Positions 15,668 to 24,411 of a stretch of DNA of 64,000 nucleotides are shown here, one piece after another (position 1 is the first letter of the stretch; each line of letters starts with the position of its first letter). Source of the DNA: Sandaracinaceae bacterium (lineage in GTDB: Bacteria; Myxococcota_A; Polyangia; Polyangiales; Houyiibacteriaceae); NCBI GenBank assembly GCA_020633055.1, contig JACKEJ010000009.1, positions 496,001-560,000 of the forward strand, given 5' to 3'. Position numbers and translations under genes: made by a program. The notes beneath the pieces are model-generated. The model ran no database searches, was not told the origin of the DNA, and was given only the letters and a program-made list of their open reading frames with translations.

Positions 15668-18600
15668 CACGCCTGCGGCTGCTCGCGCTCCTCGTCGATG
15701 GCCCCGCCCGGGTCCGTGAACCACCGCGCGAACGGTCCACCGATGCGCGAGCCGATGCGGGCCAGGTCGTCGAACGCGTAGTACAGGCAAGGGATCAAGA
15801 CCAGCGTGAGGATGGTGGCGAACGACAGGCCCCAGCAGATGGCGTTCGCCATGGGCGAGAGCAGGGGCGACGCTGCGCCGCTCATCGCGAGCGGGAACAG
15901 ACCCGCCACCGTGGTGATGGTGGTCAGGAAGATGGGCCGCAGGCGCAGCATCGCCGCGGTCACCACCGCCTCGTGCAGGGGCAGGCCGTCGCGCCGGCGT
16001 TCGTTGATGAAGTCCACCAGCACCAACGAGTCGTTCACGACGATGCCCGCGAGCCCGACCACCCCGATGAGCGAGATCATGCCGATGGGAGAGTTGGTGG
16101 CGAAGAAGCCGACGGTCACACCGATGAACGAGAGGGGGATGGCCGCCATGACGATCAAGGGCTGCCCGAAGCTGCGGAAGATCGTGGCGAGGATCGTGTA
16201 GATGAGCAGGATCGCGACGACGAACGACTTCATGAGCGAGTCGAGGCTCTCCGAAGTCTCCTCGTACTGACCGCCGTACTCGATCTGAACGTCCGGGTTT
16301 GCCGCCATCAGCGGCGCGAGGCGCGCTTGCAGCTGACGATTCACCTCCTGCGAGGTGGTCGCCGCCTCGTCGATCTGGGCGTATGTGGCCACCATGCGTT
16401 GCTGATCGTGGCGCTGGATGAGCTGGGGGCCGCGGGCTTCACGCACGTCCGCGAGCTCACGTAGGGCGACTAGCGCACCCGTAGGCGTGGGCACCTCGAG
16501 CCCCTCGAGGCGCGACGGGTCCTGGCGCACCGACTCCGCGATGCGCACGTAGATCTTCACTTCGTCCCGGCCCTCACGCGCGGTCGCGACGGACGTGGTG
16601 CCGAACGCCCGCGCGAGCCAGCCTGTGACCATGGGCGCCGTGAGCATGTGCAAGGCGGCCCGCTCCTCGTCGACGACCACCTGCAGCTCGGGGCGGCCCA
16701 GCTCCCAGTTGTCCTGCATGGTGGTGATGCCGTGGACCTGCTGCAGCTCACCTTGTACTGCGTCGTTGAGCTCCACCAGCTGGTCGAGGTCTTCGCCGAA
16801 GACGCGCACGGCGACCGGCGCGCCGCGCGGAGGCCCTGGCCGGTGTTCGACGATCTCCATGTTCGACGGACCCACGAGGTCGTCGAACAAGCGGTTGGCA
16901 CGCGACAACAGCTCACGTCCTGCTTGGGGGCCGGTGCGCTGCTCGGCGGGCTTCATGTAGGCCGTCACCATGCCGACGTTGTCCCCGTTGACCACGCCCA
17001 TGGCGTTGCGCGTGATGCCCCTCACCGCCACGGTAGCCTCGATGTCGGGGCTGTTCATCGCCAGCAGACGTCGCTCCACCTCGTGCACGACGGCGTCGGT
17101 CTGCTCGCGTGTCGCCGAGGTGGGCAGCTCCAGGCGCACGTCGAACATGTCGACGTCTCCATCGGTGAAGAGCACCACGTCCTTGGTCTTGGCGGCCAGC
17201 ACGACGAGCCCGACGGTCAGCGCATAGGACGCCAGGATGACTGGCCAGCGGAAACGCAGCGCGCCTTCGAGCCCAGCGCGGTATAGCGTGTTCGTCCGCC
17301 GCCCCAGGCGCTCCCAGCGAGTCTCGGGGCGGGTCGCCGCCGCTTCGTCTTCGGCCTTGCGCTTGAGGGGGATGCGCGCGAAGTCGGCCATGTGGCTGGG
17401 CAAGACCAGCATGGCCTCCACCAGCGACGCGAGCAGCGAGACGATCACGACCTTGGGGATGATCGAGAAGAATTCGCCCAACACGCCGGTCATCAGCAGC
17501 AGCGGCAGGAACGCGGCGCACGTCGTTGCGGTGGACGCGACGACAGGCCAGAAGACCTCCATCGTGCCGCGCACCGCCGCCTCACGGCGCGGCATGCCCT
17601 CCTCCATGTGTCGGTAGATGTTCTCGATGATGATGATGGCGTCGTCCACGACCACGCCCAGGCACAGGATCAGCGCCAACAGGGAGATGACGTTGATGGT
17701 GATGCCCATCAGCTGCATGCCGATCACCGCGCCTGCGAGCGCGACCGGCACGCCCAGCGCGGCCATGGTGGCGTTGCGTCCGCCCACGAAGAACCACAGC
17801 AGCCCGATCACCAGCAGCAAGCCGGTGGCGGCGTTGCCATAGAGGGTGTCGAGCGAGCGCGCCACCTCGGGCGCCGCGTCGCCGAAGATCTGGATGGAGA
17901 CGCCCGTGGGGAGGGACGGAGTGACCTCGGCGATCCACGCGCGCACGTCGCGGCTGATGGCGAGGCTGTCCGACACGGCATCTTTGCGCAGCATCAGGAC
18001 GGTGGCGGGCTCGCCGTTCACGCGCCCGCTGATGCGTGGGTCCGCAAAGCCCTCGATCACGTCGGCCAGGTCACCCACGTGGACGGCGCCGCCCAGGGGG
18101 TCCGGGCGCACCACCACGTTGGCGATGTCGTCGGCGCGCACGACGCGGGTCATGCCGCGCACCAGGCGCGTGTCCGTCGGACTCTCGATCGTCCCCGCCG
18201 GGATGTTGAAGGCGCGCGTCTCGAGCGCGTCGGCCACCGCGGTGATGGGCACCCCGAGCGCGGACGTGCGATCGGGGTCCACCTCCACGCGCACCTCGCG
18301 CTCGCGCACGCCGAACTCGCCGACCTCGGCGATGCCGTCGATCTCGCGCAGGTCCCGCACCAGGTCGAGGGCCACCTCGCGCAGCACGCGCTCGGGCACC
18401 GCGCCACGGATGGCCAACGCGAGCGTGGGCACGGTGACCTTGAACTCGCGGATGAGCGGCTCCTCCGCGATGTCAGGCAGCACCACGCGGCTGGTCTGGT
18501 TGCTGACCTCGATCACCGCGCGCCCGACGTCTTCGACCGAAGGCTCGAACTGGATGAAGATGGAAGAGAGACCTTCGCGCGAGGTGCTGAACATCTGCTC

Positions 18601-18831
18601 GATGTTGTCGACGTCACCCGCGGCGGACTCGAGCGGGACCGTCACCAGCTGCTCCACCTCCTCGGCCGACGCACCTGGAACGAGCGTGATGATCTGGCAC
18701 CAGCCGGTGGGCACGGCGGGGATGGACTCGCGCGTCATGTCGCGCAGCACCATGTAGCCCAGCACGAGGCTGAAGATGGCGACCAAGTTGACCAGCACCG
18801 GCTGGCGGACCGAGAAGCTCGGGATGCTCAC
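15667..18831 (-). CDS. RND-superfamily efflux transporter (AcrB/MdtC-like)
   Basis: 1054-residue inner-membrane proton-driven pump. The N terminus (MSIPSFSVRQPVLVNLVAIF) is the first membrane helix, followed by a large periplasmic porter loop. TM4 carries LCLGVVVDDAIIIIENIYRHM with the double Asp of the proton relay, and the second half mirrors it with SLIGVVGLAGIVVNDSLVLVDFINERR. Size and repeat structure are normal for hydrophobe/amphiphile RND pumps. Start is GTG at 18831, overlapping the MFP stop (GTGA). With the adjacent MFP it forms a tripartite pump; no outer-membrane channel (TolC-like) gene is in the cluster, so one elsewhere must serve. Substrates unknown. Confidence 0.93.
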   Translation of the reverse strand: MSIPSFSVRQPVLVNLVAIFSLVLGYMVLRDMTRESIPAVPTGWCQIITLVPGASAEEVEQLVTVPLESAAGDVDNIEQMFSTSREGLSSIFIQFEPSVEDVGRAVIEVSNQTSRVVLPDIAEEPLIREFKVTVPTLALAIRGAVPERVLREVALDLVRDLREIDGIAEVGEFGVREREVRVEVDPDRTSALGVPITAVADALETRAFNIPAGTIESPTDTRLVRGMTRVVRADDIANVVVRPDPLGGAVHVGDLADVIEGFADPRISGRVNGEPATVLMLRKDAVSDSLAISRDVRAWIAEVTPSLPTGVSIQIFGDAAPEVARSLDTLYGNAATGLLLVIGLLWFFVGGRNATMAALGVPVALAGAVIGMQLMGITINVISLLALILCLGVVVDDAIIIIENIYRHMEEGMPRREAAVRGTMEVFWPVVASTATTCAAFLPLLLMTGVLGEFFSIIPKVVIVSLLASLVEAMLVLPSHMADFARIPLKRKAEDEAAATRPETRWERLGRRTNTLYRAGLEGALRFRWPVILASYALTVGLVVLAAKTKDVVLFTDGDVDMFDVRLELPTSATREQTDAVVHEVERRLLAMNSPDIEATVAVRGITRNAMGVVNGDNVGMVTAYMKPAEQRTGPQAGRELLSRANRLFDDLVGPSNMEIVEHRPGPPRGAPVAVRVFGEDLDQLVELNDAVQGELQQVHGITTMQDNWELGRPELQVVVDEERAALHMLTAPMVTGWLARAFGTTSVATAREGRDEVKIYVRIAESVRQDPSRLEGLEVPTPTGALVALRELADVREARGPQLIQRHDQQRMVATYAQIDEAATTSQEVNRQLQARLAPLMAANPDVQIEYGGQYEETSESLDSLMKSFVVAILLIYTILATIFRSFGQPLIVMAAIPLSFIGVTVGFFATNSPIGMISLIGVVGLAGIVVNDSLVLVDFINERRRDGLPLHEAVVTAAMLRLRPIFLTTITTVAGLFPLAMSGAASPLLSPMANAICWGLSFATILTLVLIPCLYYAFDDLARIGSRIGGPFARWFTDPGGAIDEEREQPQA

Positions 18832-19961
18832 GGGGCGCCGGGCTCCACGTCGCCCTCGTGTGGGCTGCGCGCCGTGGTGCTCTGGGCGCTCGCTTGCTCC
18901 GCGGGCACCACGTTGACCGCCCCGTCGGGGACCACACGCTCGAGGCCCGCCACGATGACCTGGTCTCCCGCGGTCACCCCGGACTCCAACACCGCTTGAC
19001 CCCGCGCGCGCGCCGCGACGACCACAGGGCGCCGCTGAGCCGTTCCGTCGCTCACGACGTAGACGTGATCTCGCCCGAAGCGCTCGAACACCGCCCCGGC
19101 TGGGACCGCTAGCGCGGGCACCGCAGGACCCGTGGTGACGTCCACGCGCGCCATCAGCCCGGGGCGCAGGCGCCCTTCGGGGTCGAGCACCTCGACGTCC
19201 ACCGGCAAGCGACGCGTGCGCGAGTCGATCACCTCGGACGTGCGCAGGACGCGCCCCTGGAACACCTCGCCCCCGCGCGCGAACACGGTCACGCGGGCCT
19301 CCGCGCCGGGCTGGACATCGAGCGCTTCACGGGGGTCCAGCAGCACGCGGGCTTCCAAGTGCTCCGTGTCTACCAGCATGAGCATGGGCGCGCCCGGGGC
19401 GACGAACTCGCCCTCCTCGACCACGCGCTCGACGATGGTGCCCGCGAAAGGAGCGCGAAGCACGGCTTCGGTCAGCCCGCGCCGCGTGAGCCGGTGCTGG
19501 GCCTGGGCCTGGGCAACGGCCGCCTCCGCCAGCCGCACGGCGTCACGAGCGCGGTCGAGCTGTTGCGCGGCCAGCCCGCCCTGCGCAGCCAGGCGCTCGG
19601 CCAAGTCACGCTCGCGGGTCATCTGCGCCAGGTTGGCCTCCGCCTGCTCGATGCCTGCGTTCGCGGCGCTCACCGCGGCGGCCGTGCGCCCTGTGTCCAG
19701 GCGCACCAGGACGTCGCCTGGAGCGACGCGCTGCCCGCGCTCCGCCGTGACGGCGATCACGCGCCCCGGCGCCTCGGCGCGCAACGTCGCGGTGCGTTGG
19801 CCGCGGATCTCGGCGGTGCCCGCCGTAGTGGGGGTCTCGAGGACGCTCTCGACGGCGCGCACATGCACTGGAGGAGGCGGTGGGGTCTCGGCCTCGGGCA
19901 CCTCGGGCTCGCAGCCCGCCGCCCACAGCACGCACAGCAGCGCGCAGCCTCTTTGGGTCAT
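18828..19961 (-). CDS. RND efflux periplasmic adaptor (membrane fusion lipoprotein)
   Basis: 377-residue HlyD/AcrA-type adaptor. The start MTQRGCALLCVLWAAGC gives a lipoprotein signal with Cys17. Then ETPTTAGTAEIRGQRTATLRAE (barrel-sandwich strand), a coiled-coil hairpin of Ala/Glu/Gln-rich sequence (about 90-165), then GTIVERVVEEGEFVAPGAPML, ending with the beta-barrel and FERFGRDHVYVVSDGTAQRRPVVV. This links the RND pump to an outer-membrane channel. Longer upstream starts would put low-complexity Arg/Pro sequence in front, so the lipoprotein start is preferred. It heads the MFP-RND-MFS operon and is divergent from the inositol monophosphatase gene. Confidence 0.88.
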   Translation of the reverse strand: MTQRGCALLCVLWAAGCEPEVPEAETPPPPPVHVRAVESVLETPTTAGTAEIRGQRTATLRAEAPGRVIAVTAERGQRVAPGDVLVRLDTGRTAAAVSAANAGIEQAEANLAQMTRERDLAERLAAQGGLAAQQLDRARDAVRLAEAAVAQAQAQHRLTRRGLTEAVLRAPFAGTIVERVVEEGEFVAPGAPMLMLVDTEHLEARVLLDPREALDVQPGAEARVTVFARGGEVFQGRVLRTSEVIDSRTRRLPVDVEVLDPEGRLRPGLMARVDVTTGPAVPALAVPAGAVFERFGRDHVYVVSDGTAQRRPVVVAARARGQAVLESGVTAGDQVIVAGLERVVPDGAVNVVPAEQASAQSTTARSPHEGDVEPGAP

Positions 19962-20157
19962 GCGCGTGCGGTGGGTGGTCAAGGGTGCGACGGGGGGGCG
20001 AGAAGCACACATGGTGGTGAAGCCTGCGACCGGAGGAAGACTAATGCAACAATCGCCGAGTGCACGCCGCAGCGGGCGCCGATTGATTGACCGTGGAGGA
20101 CACGTAGCACGCCGCGTGGCCCGGACGACAGGTGCTGCGAGTGCTAGGAGTCGGGTC

Positions 20158-20961
20158 ATGGACCACGACGACATCTCCCGCGCCATGAGCGTCGCCGCCG
20201 CCGCGGCGACCGCGGTGAGCCCCTACCTGCTCGAGGGCTTTCGTGCCGCGACCGAGGTGCAGCTGAAGGGTCCCATCGATTTGGTCACCGCGTACGACGT
20301 GGGCGCCGAGGCTCGGCTGCGCGAAGCCCTGAGCGCTGCGCTCCCTTACCGCATCGTCGGCGAGGAGAGCGGGACCAGCGGGGACCCCGGCTCGGGCGCC
20401 GTGTGGTACGTGGACCCCATCGACGGAACCACGAACTTCGCCCATGGCCACCCGTTCTTCTGCGTCAGCATCGGGCTCTACGACGACGACGGCGTGTCGC
20501 TGGCGGGCGTGATCCACGCACCGGCGCTGGGCGTGACGTGGGTGGGGGGGCGCGGTCATGGGGTGAGCCGCAATGGGATCGCCGTGGGCGTCTCTGCGCG
20601 CGCGACGCTGAACGAGGCGCTGTGTGCCACGGGCTTCCCCTACGACCGGCGCGAGGCCGACGACGACAACCTGCGCGAGTTCGGCGCCGTGCTGAAGCGA
20701 GTGCGGGGCATCCGGCGGTGCGGCTCGGCCGCGCTCGACCTCGCGTTGGTGGCGGACGGCACCTACGACGCGTACTGGGAGCAGGGCCTGGCCGTGTGGG
20801 ACATGGCCGCGGGGGCGGCGCTGGTGGAGGCGGCGGGGGGCAGGCTGAGCGACTACGACGGCGGGCCAGCGGACGTACGCCAGGGGCGGGTGGTCGCGAG
20901 CAACGGGCGCGTCCACGACGCGCTGGTGGCCGTGCTGATGGAGGCGCGCAGCGGACGATGA
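20158..20961 (+). CDS. suhB: Inositol monophosphatase family protein (SuhB-like)
   Basis: 267-residue Mg2+-dependent phosphatase of the IMPase/FBPase-like fold. Signature 1 reads WYVDPIDGTTNFAHG (about residues 83-97) with the metal-binding Asp, Glu in IVGEESG upstream, and the second signature WDMAAGAALVEAAGG near residue 215. The N terminus contains KGPIDLVTAYDVGAE, typical of SuhB/IMPase. The start at 20158 has AGGAG at correct distance. It dephosphorylates myo-inositol phosphates; family members also take fructose-1,6-bisphosphate or histidinol phosphate, so substrate is not certain. It is a single-gene unit divergent from the efflux operon. Confidence 0.85.
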   Translation: MDHDDISRAMSVAAAAATAVSPYLLEGFRAATEVQLKGPIDLVTAYDVGAEARLREALSAALPYRIVGEESGTSGDPGSGAVWYVDPIDGTTNFAHGHPFFCVSIGLYDDDGVSLAGVIHAPALGVTWVGGRGHGVSRNGIAVGVSARATLNEALCATGFPYDRREADDDNLREFGAVLKRVRGIRRCGSAALDLALVADGTYDAYWEQGLAVWDMAAGAALVEAAGGRLSDYDGGPADVRQGRVVASNGRVHDALVAVLMEARSGR

Positions 20962-21064
20962 GGAGCGGAGGCGCGGCGCGGCGGAGTGCGGCGTCCGCTG
21001 GGCCCGTCCGAGACAGCGGCGCGTGCGCGTCGCCTTCTCCATCGTCTTCGCCTACGCTCTCGGG

Positions 21065-22003
21065 GTGAACGCGCCCCAGCCTCCGTCAGCCCCTCTTGGT
21101 CCAGGTCCGAGCGCCCCCGACGGTGCGGGGATTCCTCAGCGTCCGCCGCCTGGCTCGGGTGGGGTGGCCAACAACAAGGTCATGCTCGGTGTGCTCGCCG
21201 GCTGTGGCTGCCTGATGCTGCTGGTCATCGTCGGGGTGATGGTGGGGATGGTGTACGTGAGCCGCCGCAACACGGCCTCCCAGTCGGCCGCACCGACCAC
21301 ACCGCCCCTGGTCTCCCCTGCCGCGACCACGCCCGCAGCGTCCGGCACACCCCCTGCGACGGCGGCCGCGACGAGCGCGGGCGACGTCGAGCGCGCGGCC
21401 ACGGACTATCTCCTCGCGCTCGGCCAGAGCGTGTTGACCGCGGCGCGCGGCGAGTACGGTGACCCGCGCTTCGGGGCGCCTCACGCGAGCGCGGTTCCCA
21501 GCGTCGCGGCGCTCGGCGCGAGCCCCACGGTGCGCATGGTCGTGGTGGCGCTCGGCGCGAGCGCGGGCCGCACGCAGCACGTTCGCACAGTGATGGTTGC
21601 CTTCCCGGACGGACGCCTGCGCGCCGCCGAGGCCAAGCTGGGTACACGTCCCAGCGGCGGACGCTTCGACGCGGCCGCGGCCCCCGAGCTGTTCGCTCTG
21701 GTGGGGCACCTCAGCGACGGGCTGTTGCAGCAAGGACGCTGCCCGACGTTGCTGAGCCTGCCCGAGCTCGCGGGCCTGCCGCAGCCGCTCATTGCGGACC
21801 TGACGCGCGAGCTCGGTGAGTCGCGCATCGAGTGCCAGGGGCTGCGTTCGTGGCCCGGCTTCCACGAGGCGTGGGAGGCGCACAGTGACGAGCTGATCGT
21901 GATCGCCGATGGAGGTGCGGGGCCCGTCGTGATCGAGGCGCAGCTGCGCGCGCAGCGGGGCGTGCTGACCCCCTCGCGCATCCGCGAGCGGCGCGACCGC
22001 TGA
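21065..22003 (+). CDS. Uncharacterised single-pass membrane protein
   Basis: No family recognised. The GTG start at 21065 (an in-frame GTG at 21023 would add 14 residues) gives 312 residues. A short Pro-rich cytoplasmic leader is followed by one hydrophobic helix (about 40-64, MLGVLAGCGCLMLLVIVGVM). Then comes a Thr/Ala/Pro linker and a compact Ala/Val-rich C-terminal domain of about 190 residues that would be extracytoplasmic in an N-in topology, with Cys residues in QQGRCPTLL and SRIECQGLR that could pair. The pattern is like many myxobacterial envelope proteins. It lies between suhB and the Ser/Thr kinase; no operon link is clear. Confidence 0.65.
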   Translation: MNAPQPPSAPLGPGPSAPDGAGIPQRPPPGSGGVANNKVMLGVLAGCGCLMLLVIVGVMVGMVYVSRRNTASQSAAPTTPPLVSPAATTPAASGTPPATAAATSAGDVERAATDYLLALGQSVLTAARGEYGDPRFGAPHASAVPSVAALGASPTVRMVVVALGASAGRTQHVRTVMVAFPDGRLRAAEAKLGTRPSGGRFDAAAAPELFALVGHLSDGLLQQGRCPTLLSLPELAGLPQPLIADLTRELGESRIECQGLRSWPGFHEAWEAHSDELIVIADGGAGPVVIEAQLRAQRGVLTPSRIRERRDR

Positions 22004-22105
22004 CGACGCGTTCTCGGGGGCGTGCCCGCGTCGTGGACTCGCGGATGAGACCATTCGTCGCCACTTTTTTGACCCCTCCGATCCGTGTCGCCGATGGTAC
22101 CGGCG

Positions 22106-23065
22106 ATGTCGATGGAGCGAACCGAGCTAAGAGGCGCGCTACTTTCCGGGATGTACCGGGTTGGCAGCTGCATTGGGGTGGGCGGCACGGGCATCGTCTT
22201 CGAGGCTGTGCGCGAGCGCGACGGGGCCATGCTGGTGGTGAAGACCCTGCGCCCGAAATTCGCGCACAACGCGGATCTCATTGCGCGACTCAAGCGAGAA
22301 GCGGAGGTCGCTCAGACGGTCTTTCATCCGGGTATCGTCCCGGTTTTGGACCACGGTCTCTTGTCGGATGGCTCGCCGTTCCTCGTGTTGAAGCGGCTCT
22401 ACGGCGAGAGCCTGTCGCGCCTGCAGCGGCGCCTCGGTCCCCTTCCGGTGAGCGAGACGGCGGTCATCGCCATGCGCGTCGCGTCCATCCTGCACGCCGT
22501 GCATCAGGCCGGCTACGTGCACCGGGACATCAAGCCCGAGCACATCGTGCTCGACCGCAGCCGCTACGGTGAGCTGGAGGTCGCGCTGCTGGACTTCGGG
22601 GTGTGCGCCTCGGCCACGGCTCCGCGTGAAGAGCGCGAGCGTGAGCGCGGGCGCGTGTACGGCACGCCCACCTACGTCTCCCCCGAGCAGGCGTGCGGCA
22701 ACCCCGACGTGAACGCGGGCGCCGACCTCTTCGGGCTGGGCGTGACGTTGTTCGAGCTGCTGAGTGGGGAGGTCCCCTTCCGCGCCTCGGACGTGACGCA
22801 GCTGCTGCGCCGCATCATCAAGGAGGACGCGCCGCGTGTCTCCCTGCGGGCGCATCACGCCGGGGGTGCGATGGACGAGGTGGTCGCCAAGCTGCTGCAG
22901 CGCGACCCGCGCGCCCGCTTCCCCAGCGCGCGCGCGCTCGCCCGGGCGCTCACACCGCTGGTGATCGATCGTATCGCCGCCGAGCGTAGGCTCGCGAACG
23001 CGCTGCAGGTCGGCGTGGGCACGCAGGAGGGCAAGATCACCCTCCAAGAGTCGGTCGCGGCCTGA
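22106..23065 (+). CDS. Ser/Thr protein kinase with atypical HRD motif
   Basis: 319-residue eukaryote-like kinase domain without membrane helix. The glycine-rich loop is IGVGGTGIVFEA, the ATP-binding Lys46 is in LVVKTLRP, the catalytic loop is VHRDIKPEHIVLD with Asp141, and DFG is LLDFGVCAS (Asp163). The Asn of HRDxKxxN that holds one Mg2+ is His146 here. The activation segment GTPTYVSPEQAC is normal. It is much shorter than the second kinase in the window and lacks any sensor domain. The start is uncertain: ATG at 22094, 22106 or 22112, or GTG at 22085; 22106 was taken. Active or pseudokinase cannot be decided from sequence. Confidence 0.82.
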   Translation: MSMERTELRGALLSGMYRVGSCIGVGGTGIVFEAVRERDGAMLVVKTLRPKFAHNADLIARLKREAEVAQTVFHPGIVPVLDHGLLSDGSPFLVLKRLYGESLSRLQRRLGPLPVSETAVIAMRVASILHAVHQAGYVHRDIKPEHIVLDRSRYGELEVALLDFGVCASATAPREERERERGRVYGTPTYVSPEQACGNPDVNAGADLFGLGVTLFELLSGEVPFRASDVTQLLRRIIKEDAPRVSLRAHHAGGAMDEVVAKLLQRDPRARFPSARALARALTPLVIDRIAAERRLANALQVGVGTQEGKITLQESVAA

Positions 23066-23139
23066 CGTCGAGCGGCCCCGTGGACGCGGGAATCGCGTGT
23101 GCCACGTCACCCCGGTGAGGACGCGGCGGTCGCGTGTCG

Positions 23140-23187
23140 TCACGCCAGCGCGGTGAGGAAGCGCTCCGCGAAAGCGGGGTCGCTGCG
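23140..23187 (-). other. Possible relic of a second dapE-like C-terminal tail
   Basis: Directly downstream of the dapE stop, the minus strand in another frame reads RSDPAFAERFLTALA and a stop (23140-23142). This echoes the dapE end, AMFERFLTTAA. The shared nucleotide core GGTGAGGAAGCGCTC occurs in both. It may be a small local duplication or the old C terminus after a frameshift. Confidence 0.3.
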
Positions 23188-23188
23188 G

Positions 23189-24262
23189 TCAGGCGGCGGT
23201 GGTGAGGAAGCGCTCGAACATCGCGTAGCCCTCCACCATCAGGCGCCACGAGGTGGACTCGTTCTTCTGGTGCGCCTCGGCCGAGTTGCCCGGGCCGAAG
23301 TTCACGCCCGGCACGCCGATGGCGTCGAAGCGCGCCACGTCGGTCCACGCCTGCTTGGTCTTCACGGCCGCAACGCCGCATGTGCCCAAGTGCTTCACCA
23401 ACGCGTTGGTGGCGTGCGGGCGACCGCTGGGAGACAGGTCGGTCGGCGTGACCTCACAGCGGTCGGCGACCAGCTCGCGCAGCTCGCGCACGGCGTCCTC
23501 GGGGGTGCGGCCCGGCGCGAAGCGGAAGTTCACGTTCACGGTGAGCTCGTCGGGCACCACGTTGCGCCCGCGCCCGCCGCTCATCAGCGTGGGCGTGATG
23601 ACCTCGCGAAACCCGTGCCCGTCGATGTCCACCACGCGCGGCTCGCGCGCGCCCAGCTCCGCCAACACCGGAGCGGCTTTGTAGAACGCGTTTTCGCCCT
23701 GCCAGGGGCGCGCGCTGTGGGCCGTCCGCCCGCGGAACGTCAAGGTCGCGTGCACCGAGCCCAGGCAGCCCAGCTGCACTTCGTTGTCGCTCGGCTCGAG
23801 GCAGATGGCGAGGTCGAGGGCGTGCAGCTCGGTGTACGTCTCGAGGATGGGTCCGAGGCGGTTGTCCGCGAACGGCCCCTCCTCGCGCTCGTAGAAGATC
23901 AGCGTCAGCTCGTAGGGCAGCGTGTCGAGCGGCAGCCGCTCGACGGCCTCGAGCATGATGGCCAGCCCCGACTTCATGTCGGCCGAACCACAGCCGTAGA
24001 TGCGGTCGCCCTCCACGCGCGGCGGACCCTCGTGCACGGTGTCGACGGTGTCCAGGTGCCCCACCAACGCCACCTTCGGGCAGCCGGGCCGGGTGTTGGC
24101 GCGCACGATCAGGCTGTGATGGAAGCGCGTGACGGCCTCGCGCGGGAGCGTCTTCAGCAACCGGGCCTCGACGTGATCGCAGAGGGCCTCTTCGTTGCCG
24201 ATCACGCTCTCGATGCGGCAGAGGTCGAGCAGGGTGTCTCGCAGGGCGGTGTCGAGGGACAT
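23189..24262 (-). CDS. dapE: Succinyl-diaminopimelate desuccinylase (M20 peptidase)
   Basis: 357-residue zinc enzyme of lysine/diaminopimelate synthesis, hydrolysing N-succinyl-LL-diaminopimelate. Motifs in order: VALVGHLDTVDTV (first metal His/Asp), YGCGSADMKSGLAIML (bridging Asp), IFYEREEGP (catalytic Glu-Glu), then the lid domain with SVHATLTFRGRTAHSARP and a late GNSAEAHQKNES (metal His). GRGRNVVPDELTVNVNFRFAP is typical of the DapE subfamily rather than carboxypeptidase G2 or ArgE. The start was taken at MSLDTALRDTLLDLCRIES, matching family N termini; a 26-residue longer form starts at 24340. It is divergent from the iron-related operon. Confidence 0.85.
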   Translation of the reverse strand: MSLDTALRDTLLDLCRIESVIGNEEALCDHVEARLLKTLPREAVTRFHHSLIVRANTRPGCPKVALVGHLDTVDTVHEGPPRVEGDRIYGCGSADMKSGLAIMLEAVERLPLDTLPYELTLIFYEREEGPFADNRLGPILETYTELHALDLAICLEPSDNEVQLGCLGSVHATLTFRGRTAHSARPWQGENAFYKAAPVLAELGAREPRVVDIDGHGFREVITPTLMSGGRGRNVVPDELTVNVNFRFAPGRTPEDAVRELRELVADRCEVTPTDLSPSGRPHATNALVKHLGTCGVAAVKTKQAWTDVARFDAIGVPGVNFGPGNSAEAHQKNESTSWRLMVEGYAMFERFLTTAA

Positions 24263-24357
24263 GGCCGGGCACCGTAGCAGCGCAGGCGCCCGCGCGCAGG
24301 GGGCTCCGCCGAGCTTGCCAAGGAGCGCCAGGTGTGACACACCCTCGGCTCGTTAAT

Positions 24358-24376
24358 GAAAATGACTTCCATGTTC
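24358..24376. promoter_or_regulatory. Candidate Fur box upstream of the imelysin operon
   Basis: GAAAATGACTTCCATGTTC lies 36 bases before the imelysin ATG and matches the classic 19-bp Fur consensus at 12 of 19 positions. Its arms GAAAATG and CATGTTC are complementary at 6 of 7 positions around a 5-base centre. The wider stretch 24353-24390 is AT-rich, striking in a genome near 70 % GC, as expected of a promoter/operator. Iron repression of the operon is inferred. Confidence 0.55.
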
Positions 24377-24411
24377 ACTTTCAGTTCAGCCGACCCCTGG
24401 AGCCCGCGCGC

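Noticed and set aside
17392..18999. 535-codon plus-strand frame opposite the RND pump
   Set aside because: Antisense shadow of a conserved membrane protein in very high GC DNA; His/Arg/Asp-rich product with no signature.
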